Below, piece after piece: positions 1-8,336 of a stretch of DNA of 64,000 bases (positions are counted from its first letter, which is position 1; each line of letters opens with the position of its first letter). Origin of the DNA: an uncultured Clostridia bacterium (GTDB lineage Bacteria > Bacillota > Clostridia > Christensenellales > UBA1750); NCBI GenBank assembly GCA_904393115.1, contig CAJFMX010000012.1, positions 16,192 through 80,191 of the forward strand, read 5' to 3'. The notes below the pieces were generated by a model, which saw only the letters and a program-made list of their open reading frames with translations, did not search any database and was not told the origin of the DNA. Made by a program: the position numbers and the translations under genes.

Positions 1-413
1 CCGGTGAGCACGTAGTCGCCGATGGAGATCTCCTCGTCGATCCACTCGTCCACGGCGCGCTGGTCCACGCCCTCGTAGTGGCCGCAGAGGAAGATGAGGT
101 TCTCCTCCTGCGCGAGCTCCCGCGCGCGCTGCTGGGTGAGGGTCTTTCCCCGGGGCGAGAGCAGGATGTGCCGCGCGGGGAAGTCCTGCACCGCGGCGCG
201 GAAGCAGTCGTAGATGGGCTGGGGCGTCATCACGAGCCCCGCGCCGCCGCCGTAGGGGTAGTCGTCGCAGCGGTTGTGCTTGTTCTTCGTATAGGCGCGG
301 ATGTCGATGGGCTCGATGGAGAGGATGCCGCGCTCGATGGCGCGGCCCGTGATGCTCCGGCCCAGCACCGGCAAAAACATCTCCGGAAAGAGCGTCAGAA
401 TCTTAATCCGCAT
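1..413 (-). CDS. trmD: tRNA (guanine-N1)-methyltransferase TrmD, N-terminal part
   Basis: This gene encodes the SPOUT-family enzyme that methylates guanine 37 of tRNAs, preventing +1 frameshifting. Only the first ~137 codons are in the window; the rest runs off the left edge. The protein starts MRIKILTLFPEMF and contains the family motifs YPYGGGAGLVM (near residue 54) and FLCGHYEGVDQR (near residue 110), part of the knotted SAM-binding fold. The ATG overlaps the last 11 bases of rimM, so the two are probably translationally coupled. The order ylxM-ffh-rpsP-khpA-rimM-trmD is the usual one in Firmicutes. Confidence 0.97.
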   Translation of the reverse strand, partial: MRIKILTLFPEMFLPVLGRSITGRAIERGILSIEPIDIRAYTKNKHNRCDDYPYGGGAGLVMTPQPIYDCFRAAVQDFPARHILLSPRGKTLTQQRARELAQEENLIFLCGHYEGVDQRAVDEWIDEEISIGDYVLT

Positions 414-924
414 CGTCATACACCGCGATTTCCGAAAGGGCCGCGCTGTCCAGCTCCATGCGCGCGCCCTCGACGTCCACGGCGCGCAGCGCGCGCTTGA
501 GCGCGGGGAAGCGGAAGGTTCTCTTCCCCCGGACCTCGTAGACGTCGTTTCCGCCCGCCTGCATCACGTCCGCAAGGCGGCCGAGCTCCCGCCCCGCCTC
601 GTCGACGACCTGCATGCCGATCAGGTCCGCGATGTAGTAGCGGCCCTCGGGCAGGGGCGCCGCCTCCGCGCGGGGGACGAAGAGCTCCCGGCCGCGCAGG
701 GCCTCGGCCGCGTCGCGGTCCTCCACGCCCGCAAGGCTGAGATACGCGTAGCCCTCCCGCGTGCGCGCGGCGCGCACCGCAAGCGCCTCCCCGCCCGTTT
801 CGTCCAGGAACACGCGCGCAAGGTCCAGGAACCGCTCCGGATCGTCCGTGAGCGGGAGGACCTTGATCTCCCCGCGCACGCCCTGGGGCTTGATCACCTG
901 GCCGATCATCAGATATTCCTTCAT
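403..924 (-). CDS. rimM: 16S rRNA processing protein RimM
   Basis: RimM assists maturation of the 30S head domain and binds ribosomal protein S19. The 173-residue product has the N-terminal motif MIGQVIKPQGVRGEIKV and the C-terminal PRC-barrel segment (about residues 95-165). The ATG at 924 was chosen because AAGGAGG lies seven bases upstream; the frame stays open further upstream, but that part crosses a hairpin-rich spacer and has no family similarity. It lies between khpA and trmD, overlapping trmD by 11 bases. Confidence 0.96.
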   Translation of the reverse strand: MKEYLMIGQVIKPQGVRGEIKVLPLTDDPERFLDLARVFLDETGGEALAVRAARTREGYAYLSLAGVEDRDAAEALRGRELFVPRAEAAPLPEGRYYIADLIGMQVVDEAGRELGRLADVMQAGGNDVYEVRGKRTFRFPALKRALRAVDVEGARMELDSAALSEIAVYDDAD

Positions 925-931
925 GAAGAAC

Positions 932-1090
932 CTCCTTGCTTCCAACGCGAAAAGGGGGCATTCGCCGCGGCGAACGCTCCCCCCTTTCCCTCCCCGGCTT
1001 TCTTCGGGGATGCGCGAAGGGGCGGAAACTGCGCCCCTTCCTCTTCCATCCGCAGCGGCGGCATGTGCGCCGCAGGCGGCGTTGTTTCGC
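932..1090. repeat. cluster of hairpins in the khpA-rimM spacer
   Basis: This spacer holds no gene but is dense in inverted repeats. Bases 961-974 are a perfect palindrome (TTCGCCGCGGCGAA), flanked by AAAGGGGG and CCCCCCTTT, so that 951-988 can form a long stem. Further stems are GGGGCGGAAACTGCGCCCC (1019-1037) and GCCGCAGGCGGC (1070-1081). On the minus strand the 951-988 stem is followed by TTTT and sits about 25 bases before rimM, so it could attenuate or process the operon mRNA. It shares short words with the spacer at 15830-16065. Confidence 0.5.
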
Positions 1091-1099
1091 GGATCGCCG

Positions 1100-1327
1100 T
1101 CAGACGATTTCCACAAGCACGTTCTGACCGGTCTTCAGGCTTGCGGCCTTGACCACGGCGCGAATCGCCTTGGCGATGCGGCCCTGCTTGCCGATGACCT
1201 TGCCCATGTCCTCCGGAGCTACGCGGAGCTCCAGGATGAGCGCCTGGTCGCCGGGCACCTCCCGGACCTCGACGAGGTCGGGATGGTCCACCAGGCAGCA
1301 CGCGATGTACTTGACCAACTCTGCCAT
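1100..1327 (-). CDS. khpA: KH-domain RNA-binding protein KhpA (YlqC family)
   Basis: This 75-residue protein is a single KH domain; the GxxG loop is seen as GKVIGKQGR near residue 45. KhpA proteins bind RNA, usually with the partner KhpB/Jag, and affect cell elongation and RNA turnover in Gram-positive bacteria. The gene lies between rpsP and rimM, its standard place. The length matches the family (75-80 residues). Confidence 0.95.
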   Translation of the reverse strand: MAELVKYIACCLVDHPDLVEVREVPGDQALILELRVAPEDMGKVIGKQGRIAKAIRAVVKAASLKTGQNVLVEIV

Positions 1328-1373
1328 GACTGCGCCCTCCTTCCAGTGCCGGAGCGTCGCGGGGAAAAACGCC

Positions 1374-1619
1374 TTACTCGATCGCGCCGCCCTTGCGCAG
1401 CACGGTCTTGACCGTCTGGGTGGGCTGCGCGCCCACGCTCAGCCAGTACTTGGCGCGCTCGACGTCCAGGGTGATGGCCTTGTCGTCCTTGACGGGGTTG
1501 TAGGTGCCGATCTCCTCGATGAACCGGCCGTCGCGGGGGGTGCGGCTGTCGGCCACGACCACGCGATAGAAGGGCTCGCCCTTCATGCCCATGCGCTTCA
1601 AGCGAATCTTCACTGCCAT
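1374..1619 (-). CDS. rpsP: 30S ribosomal protein S16
   Basis: The 81-residue product begins [20 protein letters not shown] and contains the S16 signature [23 protein letters not shown]16 is an early-binding protein of the 30S body. It lies directly downstream of ffh and upstream of khpA, as in other Firmicutes, and has a GGAGGTATC ribosome site just before the ATG. The length is typical. Confidence 0.98.
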   Translation of the reverse strand: MAVKIRLKRMGMKGEPFYRVVVADSRTPRDGRFIEEIGTYNPVKDDKAITLDVERAKYWLSVGAQPTQTVKTVLRKGGAIE

Positions 1620-1689
1620 TGTAGGATACCTCCTGCGTATCGTTTGAATTTTTTTATATCATTCCAATCGCTTGGAATCAATATCTCTC

Positions 1690-3027
1690 TTAGAACTTGA
1701 ACGGGAGCCTGCGCCCCTTCTTGCCCATCTTCCCCATCTTGCCGAACTGCTTCATCATGGCCTGGGTCTGCTCAAACTGCTTGAGGAGCTGATTGACCTG
1801 CTGGACCGTGGCGCCGGAGCCGGCGGCGATGCGCTTTTTGCGCGAGGCGTTGAGCAGCGCGGGGTTGCGCCGCTCCCGCGGGGTCATGGAGAGGATGATG
1901 GCCTCGGTGTGGCCGAGGTTCTTCTTCATCTCTTCCTCGTCGACCTCGGCGGCGATCTTGTTTCCGCCCGGGAGCATGGAGAGCATGTCCGCCATGCCGC
2001 CCATCTTGCGCATCTGCTGGAACTGGTCGAGGAAGTCCTCGAGGGTGAACTGGTTCTTGCGGATCTTCTGCTCCAGGTCCGCGGCGCGCTGCTCGTCGAC
2101 CAGGGCCGTGGCCTTGTCGATGAGCGTCAGCACGTCGCCCATGCCCAGGATGCGGGAGGCCATGCGGTCCGGGTAGAAGGGCTCGATCTGGTCGAGCTTT
2201 TCGCCGACGGAGGAGAACTTGATGGGCTTGCCGGTCACGGCCTTGATGGACAGCGCCGCGCCGCCGCGGGTGTCGCCGTCCAGCTTTGTGAGCACGACGC
2301 CCGTGATGTTCAGCTTTTCGTCGAAGGTCTTTGCGACGTTGACGGCCTCCTGGCCGGTCATGGCGTCGACGACGAGCAGGATTTCCTGCGGCCGGAGCTC
2401 GCCTTTGAGGTTCTCCAGCTCCTGCATGAGCGCGTCGTCGATCTGCAGGCGGCCCGCGGTGTCGACGATCATCACGTCGCGCAGGGCGCGGATGGCCTCG
2501 CGCTTGCCCGCGCGGACGATCTCCACCGGGTCACCCTGCCCCATCTCAAAGACGGGGACGCCGACCTGGCCGCCCACCACCTGCAGCTGCTTGATGGCCG
2601 CCGGGCGGTAGACGTCCGCCGCGACAAGCAGGGGCTTTTTGCCCTGCTTGAGCAGCATGCCGGCTAGCTTTCCGGCCAGCGTGGTCTTGCCCGCGCCCTG
2701 CAGGCCGACGAGCATGATCACCGTCGGCGGGTTGCCCGTGAACTCGAGCTTGGCCTGCGTGCCGCCCATCAGCGCCGTCATCTCCTCGCGGACGATCTTG
2801 ATGACGGTCTGGCCCGCGTTCAGGGTGGTGAAGATCTCCTCGCCCACCGCGCGGTCGGTCACGCGCTTGACAAAGTCCTTGACCACAAGGTAGTTGACGT
2901 CCGCCTCGAGCAGGGCCATGCGGACCTCGCGCATCGCGTCCTTGACGTCCTTCTCGGTCAGCTTGCCGCGGTTGTTGAGTTTTTGGAACGCCGCCTGCAG
3001 CTTTTCTGCAAGTCCTTCAAACGCCAT
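1690..3027 (-). CDS. ffh: signal recognition particle GTPase Ffh
   Basis: Ffh binds signal peptides and the small SRP RNA and delivers ribosome-nascent chains to FtsY at the membrane. The 445-residue protein shows the N domain, the G domain with GLQGAGKTTLAGKLA (about residue 108), DVYRPAA, DTAGRLQ (about 190) and TKLDGDTRGG, and a methionine-rich M domain ending GKMGKMGKKGRRLPFKF. The start overlaps the end of ylxM by 11 bases. All expected motifs are intact. Confidence 0.98.
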   Translation of the reverse strand: MAFEGLAEKLQAAFQKLNNRGKLTEKDVKDAMREVRMALLEADVNYLVVKDFVKRVTDRAVGEEIFTTLNAGQTVIKIVREEMTALMGGTQAKLEFTGNPPTVIMLVGLQGAGKTTLAGKLAGMLLKQGKKPLLVAADVYRPAAIKQLQVVGGQVGVPVFEMGQGDPVEIVRAGKREAIRALRDVMIVDTAGRLQIDDALMQELENLKGELRPQEILLVVDAMTGQEAVNVAKTFDEKLNITGVVLTKLDGDTRGGAALSIKAVTGKPIKFSSVGEKLDQIEPFYPDRMASRILGMGDVLTLIDKATALVDEQRAADLEQKIRKNQFTLEDFLDQFQQMRKMGGMADMLSMLPGGNKIAAEVDEEEMKKNLGHTEAIILSMTPRERRNPALLNASRKKRIAAGSGATVQQVNQLLKQFEQTQAMMKQFGKMGKMGKKGRRLPFKF

Positions 3028-3358
3028 AGACGCCCTCCTTCTGCATTTCCTCGAGTATGCGCCGGGCCGCGCCCGCGTCGCCGCGCTCCAGCGCGTCCTG
3101 CGCCAGGGCGACGGCGCGGTGGAGCCTTCTGTACTTTTCGACCAGGCGGAGCTTGCCTTCCATGTCGGTCAGCGTCTTTTCCGCCTTGCGCAGGGCGTCG
3201 TGCACGGCCTGGCGGGAGACCCCGAAGCTCTCCGCGATCTCGGAGAGGGAGAGGTCCTCCTCCACGCGCAGGCGCATCATCTCGCCCTGCTTTTCGGTCA
3301 GGAGCGGGCCGTAGAAGTCCAACAGCATCGCAAGCTCTGCGTTGTGCGCGGGTTCCAT
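3017..3358 (-). CDS. ylxM: YlxM/p13-like DNA-binding protein (UPF0122)
   Basis: This 113-residue protein belongs to the YlxM family, long known as the gene partner of ffh. It carries a sigma-70 region-4-like helix-turn-helix (SLSEIAESFGVSRQAVHDAL, about residues 37-56) followed by a helical tail. YlxM is reported to bind SRP components, though its exact role is not settled. The ATG at 3358 follows GGAGG. It is the first gene of the operon driven by the promoter at 3407-3435. Confidence 0.93.
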   Translation of the reverse strand: MEPAHNAELAMLLDFYGPLLTEKQGEMMRLRVEEDLSLSEIAESFGVSRQAVHDALRKAEKTLTDMEGKLRLVEKYRRLHRAVALAQDALERGDAGAARRILEEMQKEGVYGV

Positions 3359-3384
3359 GCGCTCGCCTCCGTTCCCTGTGAAGC

Positions 3385-3443
3385 AAAACTGCTTGACACC
3401 TTGGGCATTATACACGCTCGCCCCCCGGTTGTCAAGCAGTTTT
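3385..3443. repeat. 14-bp perfect inverted repeat enclosing the ylxM-ffh promoter
   Basis: AAAACTGCTTGACA (3385-3398) and its exact reverse complement (3430-3443) flank 31 bases. The distal arm supplies the -35 TTGACA of the minus-strand promoter, and the interior holds its -10. If the interior were inverted, the same promoter would point the other way, because each arm offers a TTGACA outward. It may instead be an operator for a dimeric regulator. A perfect 14-bp match at this spacing is unlikely by chance. Confidence 0.75.
3407..3435 (-). promoter_or_regulatory. sigma-A promoter of ylxM-ffh-rpsP-khpA-rimM-trmD
   Basis: The minus strand reads TTGACA (3430-3435), a 17-base spacer, then TATAAT (3407-3412), a perfect consensus promoter. 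Transcription should begin near 3400, leaving a leader of about 40 bases before ylxM. The 15 bases ending with the -10 (GCGAGCGTGTATAAT) recur in the ybjN promoter at 59375. Confidence 0.88.
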
Positions 3444-3512
3444 ACTTTACGCCGTGATTTTTTCCGAATCTTTCCCACATTTTCGGGGGCCTTCCCCCCA
3501 TCCTCTGCGGCG

Positions 3513-3838
3513 TCAGTCCCGCAGGGACAGGCGCATGTACCCTTTGGCGGGCGCAAACCCCAGACTGCGGTACAGCGGCTCCCCCATCTGCGTCGATTCG
3601 AGCAGCAGACTCCCTGCGCCGCGCGCACGCGCATCCTCGATGCAGGCGCGCACAACGCGCGCGGCCACGCCCTGCCGCCGATATTCCGGCGCCGTGTAGA
3701 CGTTCATGAGAAACGCGCAGCGGCCCGTCGGGTTGGAACCCATGGGCAGCTCGTCATGGGAATCACCGTGCCCACCCCGGCAATCCGCTCCGCGTCCTGT
3801 GCACCCGCGCGGCGCAGAACGATCTGCGCGCGCGTCAA
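3513..3838 (-). pseudogene. decayed GNAT-family N-acetyltransferase
   Basis: The C-terminal half of a GNAT acetyltransferase is readable in one frame: MNVYTAPEYRRQGVAARVV carries the acetyl-CoA pyrophosphate loop (RRQGVA), followed by ESTQMGEPLYRSLGF. The start of such a protein (IVLRRAGAQDAERIAGVG) is readable in another frame from a TTG at 3838 that overlaps the ftsY stop. A frameshift near 3765 joins them, and the total is only ~108 codons where ~150 are expected, so a central segment also seems lost. It probably makes no functional enzyme. Confidence 0.75.
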
Positions 3839-4752
3839 AAGATCGCCTCGGCGTACTCGCGGGCGTTGAAGACCTGCAGGTCCTCCTTCTTCTCCCCCAC
3901 ACCCACGAAGTAGACGGGGAGCTGCAGCTCCTCCTTGATGGAGATGACGACCCCGCCCTTGGAGGTGCCGTCCAGCTTTGTCAGCACGATGCCGGACAGG
4001 TCCACCGCGTCGCGGAAGACGCGCGCCTGCGTCACGCCGTTCTGCCCGGTCGCGCCGTCGAGCACGAGCAGCACGTGCACGTCCGCCTGGGGGAAGTCGC
4101 GGTCGATCACGCGGCGGATCTTCTTGAGCTCCTCCATGAGGTGGGACTTGTTGTGCAGGCGTCCGGCCGTGTCCACGATGAGCAGGTCCGCCCGCTTCGC
4201 CTTGGCCGAGGCCACGGCGTCAAAGACCACCGCAGCCGGGTCCGCGCCCTCGCCGTGGGCGACGATGGGCACGCCCGCGCGCTGCGCCCAGATGGTGAGC
4301 TGCTCGGTCGCCGCCGCGCGGAAGGTGTCCGCCGCGGCCAGGATCACGCTCTTTCCCTCGTCCTTGAAGTGGCAGGCGAGCTTGCCGATGGTCGTGGTCT
4401 TTCCCACGCCGTTTACGCCCACGACCAGGATCACCGACGGGGACTTGGGGCGGAAGGGCTCGGCCTGCATCATGTCCGCGACGATCTCCTTGAGGATGCC
4501 GCGCACGGCCTCCGGGTTCCCCTCGCGGCGGCGGCGCACCTCGTCCTTGAGGCGGGCGATGATCTCCTCCGTGGTCTTGACGCCGATGTCCGCGCCGATG
4601 AGCACGGCCTCCAGGTCGTCGTAAAAGTCGTCGTCCAGCTCCTTGTAGACGCCCGTGAGCTGGTCGATGGCGTGGGTGATGGACTCGCGTGTCTTGGTCA
4701 TGCCCTCGCGCAGGCGGGCAAACAGCCCCTTCTTTTCCCTATTCTCCGTCAT
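3835..4752 (-). CDS. ftsY: signal recognition particle receptor FtsY
   Basis: FtsY is the membrane-associated SRP receptor GTPase that docks Ffh-ribosome complexes. The 305-residue protein lacks a long acidic N-terminal domain, as is usual in Firmicutes. It shows the NG-domain motifs VVGVNGVGKTTTIGKLA, DTFRAAATEQL, DTAGRLHNKSHLM and TKLDGTSKGG. The ATG at 4752 lies within the last bases of smc (14-base overlap), suggesting coupling. Gene order plsX-acpP-rnc-smc-ftsY is conserved in Firmicutes. Confidence 0.97.
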   Translation of the reverse strand: MTENREKKGLFARLREGMTKTRESITHAIDQLTGVYKELDDDFYDDLEAVLIGADIGVKTTEEIIARLKDEVRRRREGNPEAVRGILKEIVADMMQAEPFRPKSPSVILVVGVNGVGKTTTIGKLACHFKDEGKSVILAAADTFRAAATEQLTIWAQRAGVPIVAHGEGADPAAVVFDAVASAKAKRADLLIVDTAGRLHNKSHLMEELKKIRRVIDRDFPQADVHVLLVLDGATGQNGVTQARVFRDAVDLSGIVLTKLDGTSKGGVVISIKEELQLPVYFVGVGEKKEDLQVFNAREYAEAIF

Positions 4753-7700
4753 GGCTCTCCTCCTCCAATTGTTCTTCCAAATCGCGCAGCTGCACCGAGA
4801 CCATGCGGGAAACGCCCTTCTCCTCCATGGCCACGCCGTAGAGCGCGTCGCAGCGCTCCATGGTGCCCTTGCGGTGGGTGATGACGATGAACTGCGTGTC
4901 CCGGCTGTACTGCTTGAGATAGTCTGCAAAGTTCGCCACGTTCGCCTCGTCCAGCGCCGCCTCGATCTCGTCCAGGATGCAGAACGGGGAGGGCCGGATC
5001 TCCAGCATGGCAAAGAGAATCGCAATGGCCGTCAGCGCCCGCTCCCCGCCCGAGAGCAGGGAGAGCAATTGCAGCTTCTTTCCCGGCGGCTGGGCCACGA
5101 TGTCGATTCCGCAGGTGAGGACGTTCTTTTCGTCCTGGAGCTGCAGCTTTGCCGTGCCGCCGCCAAAGAGCCTTGTGAACGTGCGCGCAAAGTGCTCGTT
5201 GATGCGCTGGAACTGCTCGGCAAACTGTTCCTCCATCTTCTTCTGCAGCTCGTCCAGGATCTCCTGCAGGTCGCGCTGGGCCTTGCGCAGGTCCGCGCGC
5301 TGGCGCTCCATGTCGTCGTAGCGCCCGCGCGTCTCCTCGTACTCGTCCAGCGCGCCGACGTTGACCGCGCCAAGGCTGCGGATCTCGCGGCGCAATTCGT
5401 CGATGCGGCCGCGCGAAGCGGCCTCGTCGTAGTCCGGGTCGCACTCCGGCCGCGCGGTTTCCAGCGTCAGCTCGTACCGCTCCCAGATGCGGTCCTGGAG
5501 CTGCTTGAGCTCCGCCGCCCACCGCCCCTGGGCGAGCTGCAGGCGGTGCAGGCTCTCCTGCGCCTGCGCGGCGCGGGTGCGCTCGCCCTCCAGGCGCGCC
5601 TCCAGGTCGGCGATCCTGCCGCGCAGCGCCTCCCGCGCGCGGGACTCCGCCTCCAGCGTCTCGTTCTGCGCCGCAAGGGTTTCCCGCAGGCGGGCGAGCG
5701 CGGCCTGCTTTTCGGCAAGGCGCCCTTCGTCCGCGGCCATGCGCTCAAGAAGCGCATTCCGGCTGCGCTCGCGGATGGCGGCCGCGGCGCGCAGCTCCTG
5801 CTCGCTGCCCTGGAAGCGCTTTTCGTCGCGCTGGGCCATCTCCCACTCGGCCTGGCGGCCCGCCTCGTTGGCGCGCGCCTCGGCCAGATGCGCGCGGAGG
5901 TCTTCCAGCGCCTCCCGGCGCTGGACCAGCTCCGCCGTCATGCGGGCGATGTCCTCCTGCGTCGTGGCGGAGGCGCGCTCGGCGCTGCCCGTGCGCGCGT
6001 CCATGCGCCGGATCTCCTCGTCGATCTCCCCGATGCTGTCCCGGAGCTGCTCCCGCTCCAGCGCCGCCTTCTGCTGGCGGTCGCGGGCGGCCTCCTCCGC
6101 GTCGCCTGCGCGCTTTAGGCGCTCCTGCTCGCGGGCGACGGCGATGTCCTGCTGGTGCGCGCGCTCGCGGGCCTGGGCGACCTCCTCCTGGGCGCGCGCA
6201 AGGTCCCCGCCGATGCTCTCCACGCGCGCCTGCAGGGCCTCGCCGCGGCTCTTGAGCGTCTCGACGGCCGCGCGGTGCTCGTCGATCTCCCGCTGGCGCG
6301 AGAGGATCGAGGTGGAGCGCGCGCTGACGGAGCCGCCCGTCATGGACCCGCCCGAGTGCATGACGTCCCCGGCGAGGGTCACCAGGCGGAAGGCGTGCCG
6401 CCCGGCGCGCATGATGGCGATGCCCGCGTCCAGGTCCCGGGCGATGACGGTGCGGCCCAACAGGTTCTCCGCCACGGGGCGGAACCGCTCGTCGTACCCC
6501 ACCAGCTCCGAGGCGAGGCCGAGGCAGCCGTCCATCTGCAGGACCTGCCGCTCGGCCGGGCTGAGCACGCGCCCGCGCACGGAGCTGAGCGGCAGAAAGG
6601 TCGCGCGGCCCATGCGGTTCTGCCGAAGGTACTCGATCATGACCTTGGCGTCCTCCTCGCGGGCGCAGACGAGGTTCTGCATCGCGCCGCCCAGGGCCAT
6701 CTCCACGGCGCGCTCGATCTCCTTGGGCACGCGCAGCAGCCCCGCGACCACGCCGTAGAGCCCCGGCGCGCCGCGGAAGCGCCGCAGCACCTCGCGCACG
6801 GAGTTCTGGTATCCCTCGTAGTCGCGCTGCATCTGCTCGAGCATCTTCAGGCGCGACTGCGCCTCGCGCAGCGCGCCGGCCGTGCGCTGGATGTTGACGC
6901 CGAGCTGCTGGCTCTCCACCTGCAGGGCGGCCTGGCGGTCCATGGCGCGGTCGCGCGCGCCCTCCAGCTCGCCGCAGGTCTCCTGCGCCGCGCGCAGCAG
7001 CGCCTCGGCCTTCTCCCGCTCGGCCGACGCGGCCTCCAGGGCGCCGGCCCGCTCCTGCGCGCCGCCTTCCAGCGCGTCCAGGCGGGCCTGCAAGCCCTCG
7101 CGCGTGGCGGCCAGGCGGGCCTGCGCGCTCTTTACGTCGCTCAGGGCGTTGAAGGAGCGGATCATCTCCTCCTTGCCGCGCTCGATCGTCTCCTCCCGCG
7201 CGGCGACGTCCTGCGCGGCCTCCTCGGCCTGGCCCTCCAGGTCGCGGATGCGCGCGCGGATCTCCGCAAGGTCGCGGGCGTACTTCTCCTGCTTGCCGCG
7301 GCTCTCCTGCTGCTGGCGGGCCAGGGCGCTGCGCTGGGACTCGTCCTTTTCTTTCTCCTGGGCCAGGCGCTCGGCCTCCTTTTTCGCCGAGGCGATGCGC
7401 TCGCGCAGGAGGTTTGCGTCGCCCTCCTGGATCTGCGCGCTGCGCGTATCCTCGAGCACGCGGGCGTGCAGATCGGACAGGCGGGCGTCCGCGTCGAGGA
7501 TGCCCTGCTCCATCTCGGCCCTCTCGCGGCGGCCGGCCTCCTCCTTCGCCTTTGCCGCCTGCATCTGCGCCTCGGTTTCGGCGATCTGGCCGTCCACCTG
7601 CTCCAGGTTTCCGGTCAGGCGGTCGTGGTTGTAGGCAAAGGAGCTGATCTCCAGGCGGCGCAGCTCGTCCGTGAGCCTGCGGTAGCGCCGGGCGTCGGCG

Positions 7701-8326
7701 GCCTGGCGCTCCAGGTCCGGCAGCCTGCCCCCGATTTCGCCCAGGATGTCCTCCACGCGCTCCAGGTTCTGGTTCGTGTTCTCCATGCGGCGCTCGGCCT
7801 CGGCCCGGCGCGCCTTGTACTTGGTGATGCCCGCGGCCTCCTCAAAGACGTTGCGCCGCTCCTCGCTCTTGACGGAGAGGATCTCGTCGATGCGGCCCTG
7901 GCCGATGAGGGAATAGCCCTCCTTGCCGATGCCCGTGTCGCGCAGCAGGTCGACGATGTCCTTCAGGCGGCAGGGGGCCTTGTTGAGGCAGTACTCGCTG
8001 TCGCCGTTGCGGTAGACGCGCCGGGTGATCATCACCTCGGCAAAGGAGACGGGCAGCGCCCCGTCCTCGTTGTCAAAGACGAGGCTGACCTCGCAGTAGG
8101 CCTGGGCCTTGCGCGTCTGCGTTCCGCCGAAGATGACGTCCTCCATCTTGGCGCCGCGCAGGGTCTTTGCGCTCTGTTCGCCCAGGACCCAGCGGACCGC
8201 GTCGGCGATGTTGCTCTTGCCGCTGCCGTTGGGCCCGACCACGCCCGTCACCCCGTCGGGGAAGACCATCTCCACGCGGTCTGCAAAGGACTTGAACCCG
8301 TAGATTTCCAATCTCTTCAGTCGCAA
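4739..8326 (-). CDS. smc: chromosome partition protein SMC
   Basis: The 1195-residue protein is a full-length SMC ATPase that, with ScpA and ScpB, extrudes DNA loops and organises newly replicated origins. Walker A (GPNGSGKSN) is at residues 31-39. Two long coiled-coil arms flank the hinge (about residues 500-650). The C-terminal head has the signature LLSGGERALTAIAIL (about 1090) and Walker B CILDEIEAALDEANV. No lesion was seen. It is placed between rnc (10-base gap) and ftsY (overlap). Confidence 0.98.
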   Translation of the reverse strand: MRLKRLEIYGFKSFADRVEMVFPDGVTGVVGPNGSGKSNIADAVRWVLGEQSAKTLRGAKMEDVIFGGTQTRKAQAYCEVSLVFDNEDGALPVSFAEVMITRRVYRNGDSEYCLNKAPCRLKDIVDLLRDTGIGKEGYSLIGQGRIDEILSVKSEERRNVFEEAAGITKYKARRAEAERRMENTNQNLERVEDILGEIGGRLPDLERQAADARRYRRLTDELRRLEISSFAYNHDRLTGNLEQVDGQIAETEAQMQAAKAKEEAGRRERAEMEQGILDADARLSDLHARVLEDTRSAQIQEGDANLLRERIASAKKEAERLAQEKEKDESQRSALARQQQESRGKQEKYARDLAEIRARIRDLEGQAEEAAQDVAAREETIERGKEEMIRSFNALSDVKSAQARLAATREGLQARLDALEGGAQERAGALEAASAEREKAEALLRAAQETCGELEGARDRAMDRQAALQVESQQLGVNIQRTAGALREAQSRLKMLEQMQRDYEGYQNSVREVLRRFRGAPGLYGVVAGLLRVPKEIERAVEMALGGAMQNLVCAREEDAKVMIEYLRQNRMGRATFLPLSSVRGRVLSPAERQVLQMDGCLGLASELVGYDERFRPVAENLLGRTVIARDLDAGIAIMRAGRHAFRLVTLAGDVMHSGGSMTGGSVSARSTSILSRQREIDEHRAAVETLKSRGEALQARVESIGGDLARAQEEVAQARERAHQQDIAVAREQERLKRAGDAEEAARDRQQKAALEREQLRDSIGEIDEEIRRMDARTGSAERASATTQEDIARMTAELVQRREALEDLRAHLAEARANEAGRQAEWEMAQRDEKRFQGSEQELRAAAAIRERSRNALLERMAADEGRLAEKQAALARLRETLAAQNETLEAESRAREALRGRIADLEARLEGERTRAAQAQESLHRLQLAQGRWAAELKQLQDRIWERYELTLETARPECDPDYDEAASRGRIDELRREIRSLGAVNVGALDEYEETRGRYDDMERQRADLRKAQRDLQEILDELQKKMEEQFAEQFQRINEHFARTFTRLFGGGTAKLQLQDEKNVLTCGIDIVAQPPGKKLQLLSLLSGGERALTAIAILFAMLEIRPSPFCILDEIEAALDEANVANFADYLKQYSRDTQFIVITHRKGTMERCDALYGVAMEEKGVSRMVSVQLRDLEEQLEEESHDGE

Positions 8327-8336
8327 TGCTCCGCCC

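Noticed and set aside
3444..3512. GGGGG/CCCCC hairpin downstream of the decayed acetyltransferase as a terminator
   Set aside because: The stem (about 3485-3499) is short and no T run follows on the minus strand.
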